Origin: Echria macrotheca
Lineage: Eukaryota > Ascomycota > Sordariomycetes > Sordariales > Schizotheciaceae
Direction: 5' to 3'
NCBI GenBank assembly: GCA_030411725.1
Contig: MU839836.1
Location: 1,240,001-1,304,000, forward strand
Length of the DNA stretch: 64,000 bases
Shown piece by piece: positions 43,455 to 54,877 of the stretch. The stretch's first letter is position 1. Each line of letters opens with the position of its first letter. Below the pieces are notes generated by a model, which saw nothing but the letters and a program-made list of their open reading frames with translations, had not been told where the DNA came from and searched no databases. Both the position numbers and the translations under genes were made by a program.

Positions 43455-44197
43455 TCAAAGATCCTTCACCATCCACACATTCCCCTCCTTCTCGCCCCCA
43501 GGATAAACCCTAAACCCAAGCTTCTCATAAAACGCAACAACCTTGGTATTCTCCCCCGCCACGCCCAACTGAATCCCCCTCCCATAATCCTCTCCCGTCC
43601 CTTTGTCCTTAGTCTCCCTCACACTCTCCACAAACATCCCCACCATCCTCTTCCCAAACCCCCTACCCTGCCACCCCTCCAAAATATCAATATGCAACAT
43701 AGCCCGATACTTCTCCACCAACTCCCTCTTCCCCTCCACCCCGTCCAGCACAAGCCACTCAATCCTATACGCAGTCTGCGCCAGACAAGTCGGATTCACA
43801 CTCCCATCCTCCAAATTCCAATTCTCCAGCGTATCCAACTGCTCCGGGGGAGGGACATCCTCCAGCCCGCGCGGCGACTGGAGGATTTCAGCCACGTAGC
43901 GCGGCCACAGGTCGCGCAGAGCAAACACGTCGGCCACGCCGATCACGTACCCCACTGCACGGCCGGCGCCGTCGTCTAGCACGAAGCAGTGCTGCGGGAA
44001 GAGGTGGGTGAAGGGGAGGGTCCAGAGGTAGGGCGCCATTGCTGTGGCGGCGGGGGAGGAGGAGAGCGAGGGGGGGAGGGTTGCTCTGCACTTTTTGGGG
44101 GTTAACCTCATGTTTTGGGGTGGGTAACAAAAAAAATACGTACAATGAATTTGCAATCCTCCGTGTCGGAGGGTCGGAACGGGCGGATGAATGCCAT
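43455..44197 (-). CDS. GNAT-family N-acetyltransferase
   Basis: Minus-strand exons 44197-44144 and 44090-43455 give 229 residues. The intron is 53 nt (GTACGT...GTTAAC...AAAAG). The first exon encodes MAFIRPFRPSDTEDCKFI and splices into CRATLPPSL, restoring the usual GNAT opening (IRPFRPSD...). Acetyl-CoA-binding motif A is clear: ILEGWQGRGFGKRMV (Q-x-x-G-x-G type). Motif B follows as LGVAGENTKVVAFYEKLGF. Between them is HCFVLDDGAGRAVGYVIG (strand beta4 region). The substrate cannot be told from sequence; the closest general type is the fungal relatives of the acetyltransferase-like domain of O-GlcNAcase. The second exon starts C-rich and ends G-rich on the sense strand. Confidence 0.88.
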
Positions 44198-45013
44198 TTT
44201 GGTTGTTGTTGTGGTGATTGTTGTTGGATGTGTGGATGTGGATGTTGATGATCGATGGCCGTCGTGAAGAAATGCCCCGAGTCGCCGAGCGGAGTGACAA
44301 ACGATGGACGGAACAGATCAGATAACGAGGTCCAAGGCTTCTGCCCAGGTTGCGGAGGGACAGGCAAGTAATACCCGAGCAGTATGGAAGGAGAAGAAAA
44401 CAATAAAGCCACCTGCCAAAAGTTACAAGTTCCTCTGAAGAAGGCAGACTCAACAGACTTCAGTGTCGTCGTCGATGAGGGGGAAGGAAGAAGCCCCCCG
44501 CCGCCGTGGTCACGAGACACCATCTGCACGCTCCCGCAGCCTCACATCCCGCTCTTCCTTTCGGCAAATCTGCCGGCTTACGATACTTTCTGCCAATAAT
44601 CCGTCCGGCTTACCTGTGTCCTGCCCCACAACCAGCATCTCAAAAGTAAAGGAGGCCTTCTTCACATGTTGGCTTGAACCGCGAAGTTGGCAAGTTGCTT
44701 GTTACACTGTTACATTCCTATCTGGCTATGTCCATTCTCCAGCCGATTCACAAGCCCCGAGGCCATTCTCTCCCCAACGCCCCCTAATCACCCCAAGAAT
44801 AAACGGGTCCAAGCCCGAAAACGAAATCATGTCATAGGCGCTCCAGACACCAGACAGAAACAAAAAAGCAAACCCATCCCGAAATGTCTAGTGTACAGAG
44901 GTATCTCGCTTCATTGCCTCATACTTTGCGTGTGGCCTCGACCACCTCGTGCAAATGGGATCGCATCCCAAGAAGATAAATAACAAGTCGCGTATTAGAA
45001 AAAAATAACAAAG
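44198..45013. other. Intergenic region, 0.8 kb
   Basis: Promoter of the GNAT gene and 3' flank of the next minus-strand gene. No gene is supported. Confidence 0.5.
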
Positions 45014-48000
45014 CTAAAACATCCCACCCGGAATGTTCATATTCTGGTTGACCTTGGAGGTCACAACACTCCTGCTCGCCGGCGGGCCCTTGGCAACGAA
45101 TGGGGGACTATTATCCCTTCGCATGCCCGGACGCGGCGGAAGTCCTGCATTTGGCCCCTCAAAGGGCGCCTTGCGTAGACGTCGCCTCTCCATCTTGGCG
45201 CCATCCTCATCATCGCTGGTGTAGGCGCTGCGGTTGTCGTCCGTGTAGTCCAAGCTCGACGTGCTGCCATTTCCTTGGCTGGCAAACGGAAGGCGGGGGG
45301 CGCTCAGTCCACCCTCGTCGTAAGGTCGCGGCCGAGATGTCTCACGCTTCCTTCGGGGATTGATCGGCGGTACCGGTGGGGCTGAGTTGGGTGCTTCCAT
45401 GTTGTCCGTCTGATACCTCGGTCGGTCATATGGGTAGCCTCCAGCGTCCGGGTTAGCTGAATGTGGTAGGTTAACTGTAGGAACCCGGCTGGTAGACATG
45501 ACAAATGTGGGATCAGAGATGTCCCTCTTGTCAACCATTCGCTTCGGTGCACCATTCGGCGCGCCGTTGTTTGGGCCGAACGCCGGAGACTGGGCAGCCG
45601 ACGAGCCCTGTCGAGGTCGGGGGCCGAACGAGGTGGGTGTACCTAGCGGTGATCCACCCGGTCCCATGGCATAAGGCGATGGAGGTAATCCATTGACGCC
45701 GAGGGGCGAGATGGGAGAAGGCAACCCAGAGTGGTTATCGTATCCCGGACGACCATGGACGGCAAGATTACCGGTGGACTTCGAGCCATGAAGCGTGTGC
45801 GGGGACGCGGCAGGAGAAAGAACACCACGGTTGTTATAACCCTGAGGAGGCATGATGGGGGATCGTCGGATATCAGTACCAGGAAGACCAGGAGCACGAA
45901 GCATCGGCTGGCCCCGGTTTCCTGGAGACTGATCCTCGTAGGTGCCGGTGTTACCCCGAAGCCTGGGAGGTCTGGTCCTCGATGAGGCTCGGCCGTTGCT
46001 AGTTTCCGAGCCACTCCTCTCGCGCTCACCCGAGGCCGTGGGTGAATTCGGATTCGTCAGTCGGCCTTGCTCGTCACTCGGGGCCCGTTGCCGATACGAA
46101 ACAGGCGGCGGTCGCCGCTCTCGGCTTGGGGTTCTCTGTCTTGGTCCACGCTCCTCGCTGCCTCGAGGCTGATCAAGCGACGGCTCTCGAGGCTGGGCGG
46201 TGTTGCTCATCTGATGCTTCGCCAGCGTCTCGAGCTCCTTGCGCCTCTGCAGTTCCCGTCTCGCCTGTCTGAATGCCCTGAGACCCGGGTGGGTGTTGCC
46301 ATCGTCATCATTCTCCTGGCTCTGCTTATTCTCATCGCGTTCGGATTCTCCCGAAGGACCACGGCTGGGATTGACAGGTCCCGTTTCCTTGGGTGTTTCT
46401 TCCACCATTGTCTCCAGCGGGGCTGAGTCCTTCTCGTCAAAAGAATGCTTCGAAGGGCTCGGGGTGGTGCTCATTGTCCCTCCAATCCCTAGGAGCTTGT
46501 TGGCTTTGGACTGGCCGCTGACAAGATTTCGCGATCGATCGATAAGCGAGCCTCGGCTCGATTTGGGCTTGAGGATCCCAATTCCCAGGGCATTAGGGGC
46601 TTGAGAAGCTAGGTCCTTGGATGAGTCGGAATGGGAGAGCGGAGATCCAGCCCTGCTGCTGTCAGACTCGACATACGACGTCAGCTTCTCCCGGATACGC
46701 TGACGAGCATCCGCTAGCTGGGAGGCGAATTCGTCCGTTTCATCTTGCGTCACCGTGCTAGAACGCTGCGACTCCTTAGGCTCGGGATCGGGCCTGGTAT
46801 CCATCTGATTCTGGGGTTTCTGCGGCGTAGCTTTCGGCTCGGCGCTGGCCCCGTAGAACGAAGACGTCCACTCCTGCCCTGGAGAGTTCCATGGGTTAGC
46901 TTTGGGAACAGGCGGCGGCTCGGTCCGTGGTTCTTCGACGGGAAACTGAGGCTCGAAGCTTGAAGCTGGCGGGGTAGGGCCGTAGATCGACGACGCATTG
47001 CTCTCGGATCGAAGATGTTGGCGAACCATTCCACTAAGACCGGTGAGACCATTATGAGTCGGTCCGAGAGTTGGTGAATCATATGGCGTATCCTGGTTTG
47101 AGCTTTCCGGGGAGACATCCACCGAAATACTCGGCTTATCGGAAACGGGAGAAGGCTCACCACTAGGGCCGGTCATGATCGATAGAGGAGTCGGCAGAGG
47201 AGACTGTCTGAAGGCGGGATGGTCCTTGTCGGATGGGCGCTCAATGGTCAGCTGCGGAGCCAGCCCCGTTTGCAGAATCGAAGCATTCAGCGTAAGTGGC
47301 TCCAGAGTGGTAAGCGGCAGCCTCGGGGCCTCCTCTTGCACGGCAGGCTGGTGTTTTACGGGTTCCGTTCGTCCCTCAAAGAGTTGTCGGTGTGCCGAAG
47401 AGGAAGATCTCGACCGTCCAGTGGCGAACGACGCATTGGATTCAGCCCGAAGCCTGCCGGTAGGCGTCTCACGACCCTGCTGTAGTTGGATTTGACGCTG
47501 TGCATACTTGGATTCATCATATGGCTGCGAAGGCTTCTGGAAAACACCCATTGCCGTCGCCTTGCCGACATCATTGGGCTGGATCGGAAGAAGAGGCTGA
47601 GCTTGGTCGCTGTCCTCGCTAATCGGAGGGCTCAGGGGCGGCGCTCCCCCGTAGTTGATCTTGGGTTCCGATTGCGACGGAACCTGGGACTCAGGTCCCC
47701 CGACGGACGAGGAACTTGAGAGCGGTGGGCTGACAGACTTGAGGTTGGGCGCACTAGACTTCGCCAATGCTGCTCGCCGCTCGCCAAACAGTTTCTCTGC
47801 AAAACCATTCGTGGTTGGAGAAGGGGAGTTGGTTCCCATGTCGGGGGTCATGGACCGCAGGGGCTTCCGGACAAAGGTGTCAATCTTCGACAGCGTCTCT
47901 GGAGCTTCCTGCGGCGCCTGCTCATACAATCTCCTCGTTCGTGTGACGCTTCGATCCAAGGCTGGGGTGGATGCCACCGAGGTTGGCGCTGTTGATGATT

Positions 48001-48790
48001 GCCAATCCTTAGTTACCCCGGTTTGCTGCGAAGTGATGGAGGTTGCCGCCGTGGAATTACGAGCGACGAAGGAGGCTGACGAGGTTGTCGATGACGTCTC
48101 GCGTTTCCGGTTATAACCCAGAGGTTCCGAGTCGTCATCGGCAGGCGGGTTATCGCTGATGTCGTCTCCTTCAAAAGAAGCCCTTTCCCTCTCCGTTTTT
48201 CTCCATCGTTGAAATGCAGACAGCGCAACATCGTCCTCATAGAGGGCTCGCCCGAAAGTTCCGCCACCTCCGCCCTTCCCGGCAGGAATCTTATAGATCT
48301 TTTGTCGCCCACCAAATAGGTTGTTGCCCTCTGTTGGTTTGCCGCGGTTCAGGACGCTCGCGCCCTGTCCAGCATCCGCATCATCAGATGCATATGAACC
48401 TGTGCGACCGAACCTGGGCGCCTTGATAGACTCCACTTCGGCGATATCAGCCAAGCCACCTACAGTAGGGACAAAGCCGAAGTCGGCCAACCGAGATTGT
48501 CGTTTAGGATAGAGGACACTATCATCACTAGCCTTCCCGATCTTGGTATTTGGATCGTCCTGTTCTCGAAGCATGGAAAAACGGGCAGAAAGGTTCGTCA
48601 TTAGAAGACTTGTGCGGAAGTCATCGGTCGAAGGAAGTGCTGTAGCGAGATCGATCTCCTTTTTGGTCTCCTCGGGCTGTTGCTTCTTCCCCCTGCGGAA
48701 AAAAGACGATGACGAATGCTCCCCCTCCTGGCTCGTTCGGCCAGCGGACGAGTCGTCCTTCGCCCTCTTCTTGGTCCTGAAGCGGTTCAT
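45014..48790 (-). CDS. Large, mostly disordered fungal protein of unknown function
   Basis: Uninterrupted reading frame of 1258 residues on the minus strand, starting MNRFRTKKRAKDDSS. The first 200 residues look the most constrained: basic N terminus, RTSLLMTNLSARFSMLREQD, RQSRLADFGFVPTVGGLADI, then NRGKPTEGNNLFGGRQKIYK and a glycine run leading into FGRALYEDDVALSAFQRWRK. Short motif-like islands of this kind suggest docking sites. The remainder is Ser/Pro/Arg/Gln-rich, with one charged helical stretch (GLRAFRQARRELQRRKELE) and an Arg/Pro-rich region. There are no membrane segments or enzymatic motifs. A role in cell polarity, cytoskeleton or signalling scaffolding is conceivable but unsupported. 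Confidence 0.8.
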   Translation of the reverse strand: MNRFRTKKRAKDDSSAGRTSQEGEHSSSSFFRRGKKQQPEETKKEIDLATALPSTDDFRTSLLMTNLSARFSMLREQDDPNTKIGKASDDSVLYPKRQSRLADFGFVPTVGGLADIAEVESIKAPRFGRTGSYASDDADAGQGASVLNRGKPTEGNNLFGGRQKIYKIPAGKGGGGGTFGRALYEDDVALSAFQRWRKTERERASFEGDDISDNPPADDDSEPLGYNRKRETSSTTSSASFVARNSTAATSITSQQTGVTKDWQSSTAPTSVASTPALDRSVTRTRRLYEQAPQEAPETLSKIDTFVRKPLRSMTPDMGTNSPSPTTNGFAEKLFGERRAALAKSSAPNLKSVSPPLSSSSSVGGPESQVPSQSEPKINYGGAPPLSPPISEDSDQAQPLLPIQPNDVGKATAMGVFQKPSQPYDESKYAQRQIQLQQGRETPTGRLRAESNASFATGRSRSSSSAHRQLFEGRTEPVKHQPAVQEEAPRLPLTTLEPLTLNASILQTGLAPQLTIERPSDKDHPAFRQSPLPTPLSIMTGPSGEPSPVSDKPSISVDVSPESSNQDTPYDSPTLGPTHNGLTGLSGMVRQHLRSESNASSIYGPTPPASSFEPQFPVEEPRTEPPPVPKANPWNSPGQEWTSSFYGASAEPKATPQKPQNQMDTRPDPEPKESQRSSTVTQDETDEFASQLADARQRIREKLTSYVESDSSRAGSPLSHSDSSKDLASQAPNALGIGILKPKSSRGSLIDRSRNLVSGQSKANKLLGIGGTMSTTPSPSKHSFDEKDSAPLETMVEETPKETGPVNPSRGPSGESERDENKQSQENDDDGNTHPGLRAFRQARRELQRRKELETLAKHQMSNTAQPREPSLDQPRGSEERGPRQRTPSRERRPPPVSYRQRAPSDEQGRLTNPNSPTASGERERSGSETSNGRASSRTRPPRLRGNTGTYEDQSPGNRGQPMLRAPGLPGTDIRRSPIMPPQGYNNRGVLSPAASPHTLHGSKSTGNLAVHGRPGYDNHSGLPSPISPLGVNGLPPSPYAMGPGGSPLGTPTSFGPRPRQGSSAAQSPAFGPNNGAPNGAPKRMVDKRDISDPTFVMSTSRVPTVNLPHSANPDAGGYPYDRPRYQTDNMEAPNSAPPVPPINPRRKRETSRPRPYDEGGLSAPRLPFASQGNGSTSSLDYTDDNRSAYTSDDEDGAKMERRRLRKAPFEGPNAGLPPRPGMRRDNSPPFVAKGPPASRSVVTSKVNQNMNIPGGMF

Positions 48791-51700
48791 CTTGGCGGAG
48801 TCTCGCGTATCGGAAGATTGAGCGTTTGTGTAGCACGGAAGCGAAAAACGAGTGGATGATGCTGGTGCGCAGAAGCCCTATGTGTGTCCCGAGTCCATGG
48901 GTTGGGTGGCGGAGCGATCGATGTGGCACTTGGGCCAGTTAAACGAAGGAACGAACCAGATGGCTCAGGATGTGAAGTGTGTCTACGTCTACACAAATGT
49001 CAGCTTGTTCTTAGACGTAACACCACATTCGCTGTATTGACTCAAAAGCGTTCATCCCATGTTTGTTATTTCTTCACAAAACAGTGGGACCCGAATATGC
49101 TTAACCACCAAGAGGGAGGATCCTAGCTGGATGACTTGGAGCACCTACCGAAGCTTTGGTCACCGGCGTTGAGATGGTTTCGATGACAGTATCCACCCAC
49201 TCCATTCACTGACGCATGAGATCTGTCGTCCGAGCAACGTCGAAAAGAACACCAGCAAGTTGAAAAAAGACGGTATCTCAAGGCTGACGGGAGAAGCGAA
49301 ACACGACGGAATGCAGCGCGTGACCGGGACAGCGGCCGATCTCCAATATTGTAAAGCCAGAACAGTTCTGTAGGGCCGGTCGATGGCACGGCGGTCGGTA
49401 GAGAGGTCGACAGAAGATCGAATTTCTTAGTGGAAGTGGCGCGTTTGCGATGTGGGAACGTGAGAGCCAACGGTCTGGCGTCGACTGGTGGTTTTTCCTC
49501 GGTTCAGAATCGGCGGGTGCTGGGACAAAGTTTGGTCTCGAGGACCCGAAAGTCGAAAAGGAGCGTACGAAGTGAAGGTGGACGGCGGTGGTCGCGAAAG
49601 GAGAGACTGGTTGCACCTCGACCCAGAGCCGGATCCGGGGACGCAAAGAAAAAGTGGTGATGGTAGTGAACGAGAGTTTTTGGTTTCTGGGGAGAAAGCG
49701 CAACCGGGACAGCAGGAACAGAAAGGGCGAGCCTGAAAGATTGCTCACTCACAAGAAAAGTGGAGAGGTGCCGGGGTCTGAGGTCAAACCGCGGAAGGGG
49801 CGTGCGATGAGAATGGGGGGCAGCCTGGAATTGGGGTCCACCATTGGCCGGCCGGGTGCTTGATTGGAGCGCGCACATCAACGTCGGCGCCGGGAGTCGT
49901 CTCCTGGGACGCCAGGGGGTGGTCTGGGAGATGGAATTCCTCCGTGCGTTCTGGGGAACACAGGAAATGAGGTGCCGAACCGATTATTCATTGGCTGGAC
50001 GGGTTACAGCGGGCCAGATTTGGGGGAAGGGGGTGGGCGCAAAGCCCAGCTGGGAAACAGGAGAGAAGAAGAAATTCTCGTCGGGCAATGACCTCTTCTC
50101 TCTGGCGTTCCGCGCTCCGAAATCCTTGGTGGCTTCCATGACCCCCAACTGATCCAACTGATCATGTTTGGAGTTTCGATCAGCATTTTTTCGGCGACGA
50201 ACCGACCTCCGATGTCAAAACTGTCCGGAACCTGGTTGATGTGCCCAAGCACGATGATATGTCCAAGCGATCAAGCGACGGCCAATCTACAGTCTTTCCG
50301 GACGAATCCAAGCTCTTAGCGACGACCCCTCTCAACTCGATCGCTGGCAAAGAGCTGCCGGATCTCGCAGTTGCAATTCAGGCACCGCCGTGAGGGGTGT
50401 GCACCTGCGCCTGCACATGCAGGTGTTGAGAAGGTGGATGGCGGCAATTGGATTGGGTTACAAGACATGATCCGGCGGCGCTGCATTGCACCAGGCCCGA
50501 CGACCTCCCGCGTGCTTCCGAGGGTCGGGAGGTCGGAGGCTTCAGTTGTGAGGTTTTACAACAGAACAAGCAGTCGTCAGGGGGAATAACTGTGTCTCTC
50601 CACCAGCGAACATGCAGCGCTGAAGTGGCTTGCCCCTCGCTGTCCAAGTCTCCCAATTGGTTTCGGCCGGTCGATTGCATCGGCCCAGTTGGCTCACTGG
50701 AGCATCAGATGCATGTCCCGACTGTGCTGGTTGGACAGAATTAATGGTCGTCACATCACCGACAATACCTGTAACACCGCACAGATACAGCTCCACGGCG
50801 TATCATCGCTGCAGGTCCAACATGCAGTGAGGCTGATGCTGATCGCAAGACCACGCCGGGAGTCGCACCCTTTTCTTCGCTGAGAAGTCATTGACAGCGT
50901 GCAGCAAACACCCGTTTGTGGCTTTGTGGAGCGAGTGTTCCGGGGGCTCGAGCTCGAGTATCGTCACGCAGACACCCCCACAGGTTCGTCAGTTCCAGCT
51001 ACCCGCCGGCCTCGAACTCGTTGTGCGACTCGGCGGGCGTGCGTGCGACGACTGTCGTTCGTATTTGCGACAATTTATATCAGCGCAATGTATCGTGGCC
51101 GTCTGCTGGCGGCCCGAGTTGCACGAGAGAATCTCGACTCGGTGGTCGTCTGTCTGCGTTCGCATCGCCAGATCGGGAAGCAAGGAGTGCCCGGATGCAT
51201 TGGTGGTGGCAGGCGGCAACAGCGGGTGGCGTGCATGTCCACCACGGCCGAGCTGTGTTTGGTCGGGCAGCCGAAACACCGTGTGCCCAATCCAGGACGC
51301 AGAGGACCTGATGCAAACGACTTGCCGTCGCAAACGCAGCGTGACTGGCCCCTTTTGTCGTGCTCCGGGCCAATGCATCGAGAGCCTCAACCAGCGGCCA
51401 GGAGACGACGACGATCTCCGACAGTTGTAAAGTTTGCTCCGATTGGATCTCGACCGACATGCGCTATTGGAGTCCTAAAAACAGGTCTGGGGAAGTCGGC
51501 AATTTGTGCCGTCCAGTGATGATGGCCAACGAATCCATTGGCGTACAGGTTTTGTTAAAAGCAGTCTAGAACTTGTGCGGACTGCCTCCTTGCGGTCGAA
51601 TGATGATTGAAGAGACTTTATCGGACGAGTCTTGGATAGATACTTGTAAAAGCATTCGTTCGTGATTCAGTTTTCATCCCGTGGGCTTTGCGTGGCTCCT

Positions 51701-54700
51701 CCTCGCCCCTAGGAGATGATTAGTAGTCACTTTCCATGCTCTGTGACTGTGTTCTTGGTATGTGGTATCTTCCCGACTTTACGGAGTGAACCTAATGTCG
51801 CCATCCTTAGGCTCGGACTACAGATTACGGATTATTCATGCCGTACTCTGTAGTCGATGTGACAACGGCGTCCTTGAACTTCAGCCAGTCGTCACTCAAA
51901 GCGACGAAGTCGGGGATGAGCATGGCCTCACCGAGCAAGTTGCCAGTGCAACCTTGATTCTCGACGGGATAGGAAGAATATTAAGATATTCCCCTATCAA
52001 GACTGGAGAGTCCAAAGGACGAGCCTGTCTGTGTCGAGTCTACGGAATAATACACTCCTGTTGCGCAGGTACCAAAGTGCAGTGGCTTCACGCACATGAT
52101 CTCTCATTGCTCCATCCGCGATGCTCGATTTTATCCGCACCCCCCACCCCCGGCAGCGCTCTGGCGCAACCGCAACCGCCAAAACCCACCAGAACGGCTC
52201 GGCCAAGGGTGTTCCGCGACCAATGGGAGCTCTGTTCCTGACGCTTAACTCCATCTGGGCAGACTAGTAGGGATCCAAGAGGTTGCATTTCGCTCCACTT
52301 CCCACGAGTTAGCACAACCCCTGAAAAAATTTCCCCTCCCCGAAACCAACCTCGACGGTCGGAGTGCGCACCAGCAGTGCACACCCCCACCAATCTCGTT
52401 TGGAACAAACAGGAAAAAAGAACGAAGAAAAAAAAATGTTTGTCGTTTCCCCGGTTTCCAAAGACTTGCTTACTCACATGGCCAAAGCCACACACATCCT
52501 CCTCATAAGGGGCTGGGACGGCTAACAGTTGGAAAGTGAGACAAAAAGCAGGAGACGCCCAGTCTCGGCCCTATGCAGCCGTCAGAGACACAAAGAAGAA
52601 AGCATTCACGAGTTACAGCTAGCGCAAGAGGAGTCGAGAGGTCGAGAGACATGCGAGTCCAAGGGATGACTTGACGTTGTCGACATGGACAAGGCCGTCG
52701 GATTGTGTCCCCAACAATGGCATTCTGCGTCGGTTAACTCTCGATGGCGCGAAGGATGGGCATTTCGGGTCCTTCTTCCCTTCCCACACCAGAAAACTGA
52801 CGGGCCATCCGGCAGACAAAGAAGCTCCAACAAGCAGCGGAAGCTATTTTCTTACCGCATTAGCGAGCCATGTCGAGCGAACCTTTATTACATCACAAAG
52901 ACTTCATCGCCTCTCCCAAACGTTGGTGGGAAATGGATCCGCCGTTTGGTATCCTTCTTATCTCGACAATCTTGGAGTCTGGTGGAACGCCAGACATTGT
53001 GGATGAAAGCGCGCGGATGGCTCGGAGGTTGCCGAGCACGATTTATGACGAAACTTAACTTGGTAAAATGCCAGCCTTGCACCGAAGTGGAAGGTGATCA
53101 AGGTTGAGTCCCTGCTTCCAAGGAACTGGTTTATCGATCACTCAGACTTTTTCTTGGAGGTTTCTTAAGCCTTACTCGGCCAGCCTTGCCAACCGCTGAC
53201 AAGGCGGCCAGTCCCTGGAGAGATGTCGCAACGTTTGGATGCACGGCCTATGGGAATAGCTGCAGCCGCATCATGACCCTGTAATTTCGCGCCAACCGGG
53301 ATGCCGATCGTTTCTTGCTTCGCGCCGGTGCGTTGTTCTCGAACATGATTCCATCCGCAGGCCGAAGGACGACGCGAACCGGTCGATGCAAAAGTCTGGA
53401 TCGGTGATACCCTCCGACTGACACTCGTGGCGTTGATCTCAACGCCGTCCATCCGGATATGGGACAAGATACGCGACAGGGACGCGACGCCATCACGGAC
53501 CCCGCGTCGCGATTTTTCACTTTGATATTCCTCCCACACCACCCTTCCTCAAGCAAGCCCCGCGGGTGATGATACCTGAATGGGCAGGGCAGCAAATTTC
53601 CACGGCGGCTCGTGGGTTGCGCAGCGTCGCACCGGAGGGATCTTGATCACATCTTGGCCGTTGACGACGCGGGGGAGACGCGTCTGCGGGGTAAATTTGT
53701 TTACTCTCGATTTGGGACTGAGTGGAATTGGATCAAAGTCGGCAGTTGTTTGCACGAGGGTTTCGAGATGCTTAATGCTTGGATTTGCATACGGGTTGGT
53801 GAGAAACTTCAACATTCCTTTGAACTCAAGAATGAGTCGGGACCCACCAAAGGATCGACTTCACTCTCGCTTCCAAAGATGCGGAAAAAAGGAAACAATC
53901 CAACGTCAGCCTGGGTGCGGTGCTCTCCGCCACGGAACTGTCATTACGGAGATAAAAAGACGTGTCGACGCGGCGCGGGACGGGATCAGATAAATTATCT
54001 GGGGATGGTGGAGCGCGAAGAACAATGAGATTATGAAAGTTGAAACCGCCCTCGGGACCGGGGACCGGGGTTGACTTGCTCAGCGTGCATGCCCGGCAAG
54101 GCTACGCGGGGTGTGGGAGTTGGGCACGAAAGTGATTCTGTTTCGTCTGGAATTACTTTGGAGTTGTCACATGATGCATTGTTTTGCGTACCGGGGAATG
54201 AGTTTGTTTCTCGTCTTTTTGCAACTCGGCATAATGATGATGGTTTGGAAAGGGGCGATCCCTCGGTATTTTTGGGACAGAGTGCGACCAAGCCGCTGGA
54301 CGGTGCTCAACAAACCCGGGAACACTTGTGGGATGCACTGGAGCTCCCGAGACCTGTCTGCCGCAGCAATACCGATCCGGGGCGGGCCGGCTGGGCAGTA
54401 CCTTACCTGCCGAGACGTGTCGAGTGACACTTCCAAGTGCTTCTCTCTGTCTTTGATCACTCTTTGTTCATTTGAAGGAAGCACAACAGTAAAATTTCTT
54501 TGCGACACCTGTGAACGAACACAAGGTTGTCTCGGACGAAAAAAGATCAGATGACAGGACGAAAAACCAGGGAATTGGATCGGCCCGGGGCTGTGGGCTG
54601 GCTGGCTTGGCTGGCTGTCAGTTTCCCAGTTGCAGCAGGACAGGCCTGCGGAAGACGTTCCGGGCGCCTACTCTCCACTGACCGCTCCCGCGGAACACCC

Positions 54701-54877
54701 CCTGGCGACGATGCGGAGCGGGGCCGCTTGTCAAACAACACCTCACTGGCCAACAGCGGTGAATGCAAACACCATTTTTTTCCGTCGATGCGTATCCAGA
54801 GAATGAAAAACTGTTTTGAATTTTTCATTGCAATCGTTGATATTTTCTGAGAGGTCATTCCCACTCAGATTTAGCAG
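48791..54877. other. 6.1 kb divergent intergenic region
   Basis: Lies between the minus-strand 1258-aa gene and the beta-glucosidase gene, so it serves as upstream region for both. Open stretches occur in several overlapping frames (for example 49278-49881 on the minus strand and 50891-51519 on the plus strand), which suggests GC-driven spurious frames. None shows a domain or a splice-supported extension. A non-coding transcript or a small lineage-specific gene cannot be excluded. Confidence 0.5.

Noticed and set aside
49278..49881. Minus-strand frames of 125-156 codons upstream of the 1258-aa gene
   Set aside because: They lie in the probable promoter/5' UTR; sequence is Arg/Ser/Pro-rich with no homology signal.
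50891..51519. Three overlapping plus-strand open frames plus antisense frames of similar length
   Set aside because: Multiple long frames over the same GC-rich stretch, no domain, no splice logic and Arg/Cys/Ser-heavy translations indicate chance.
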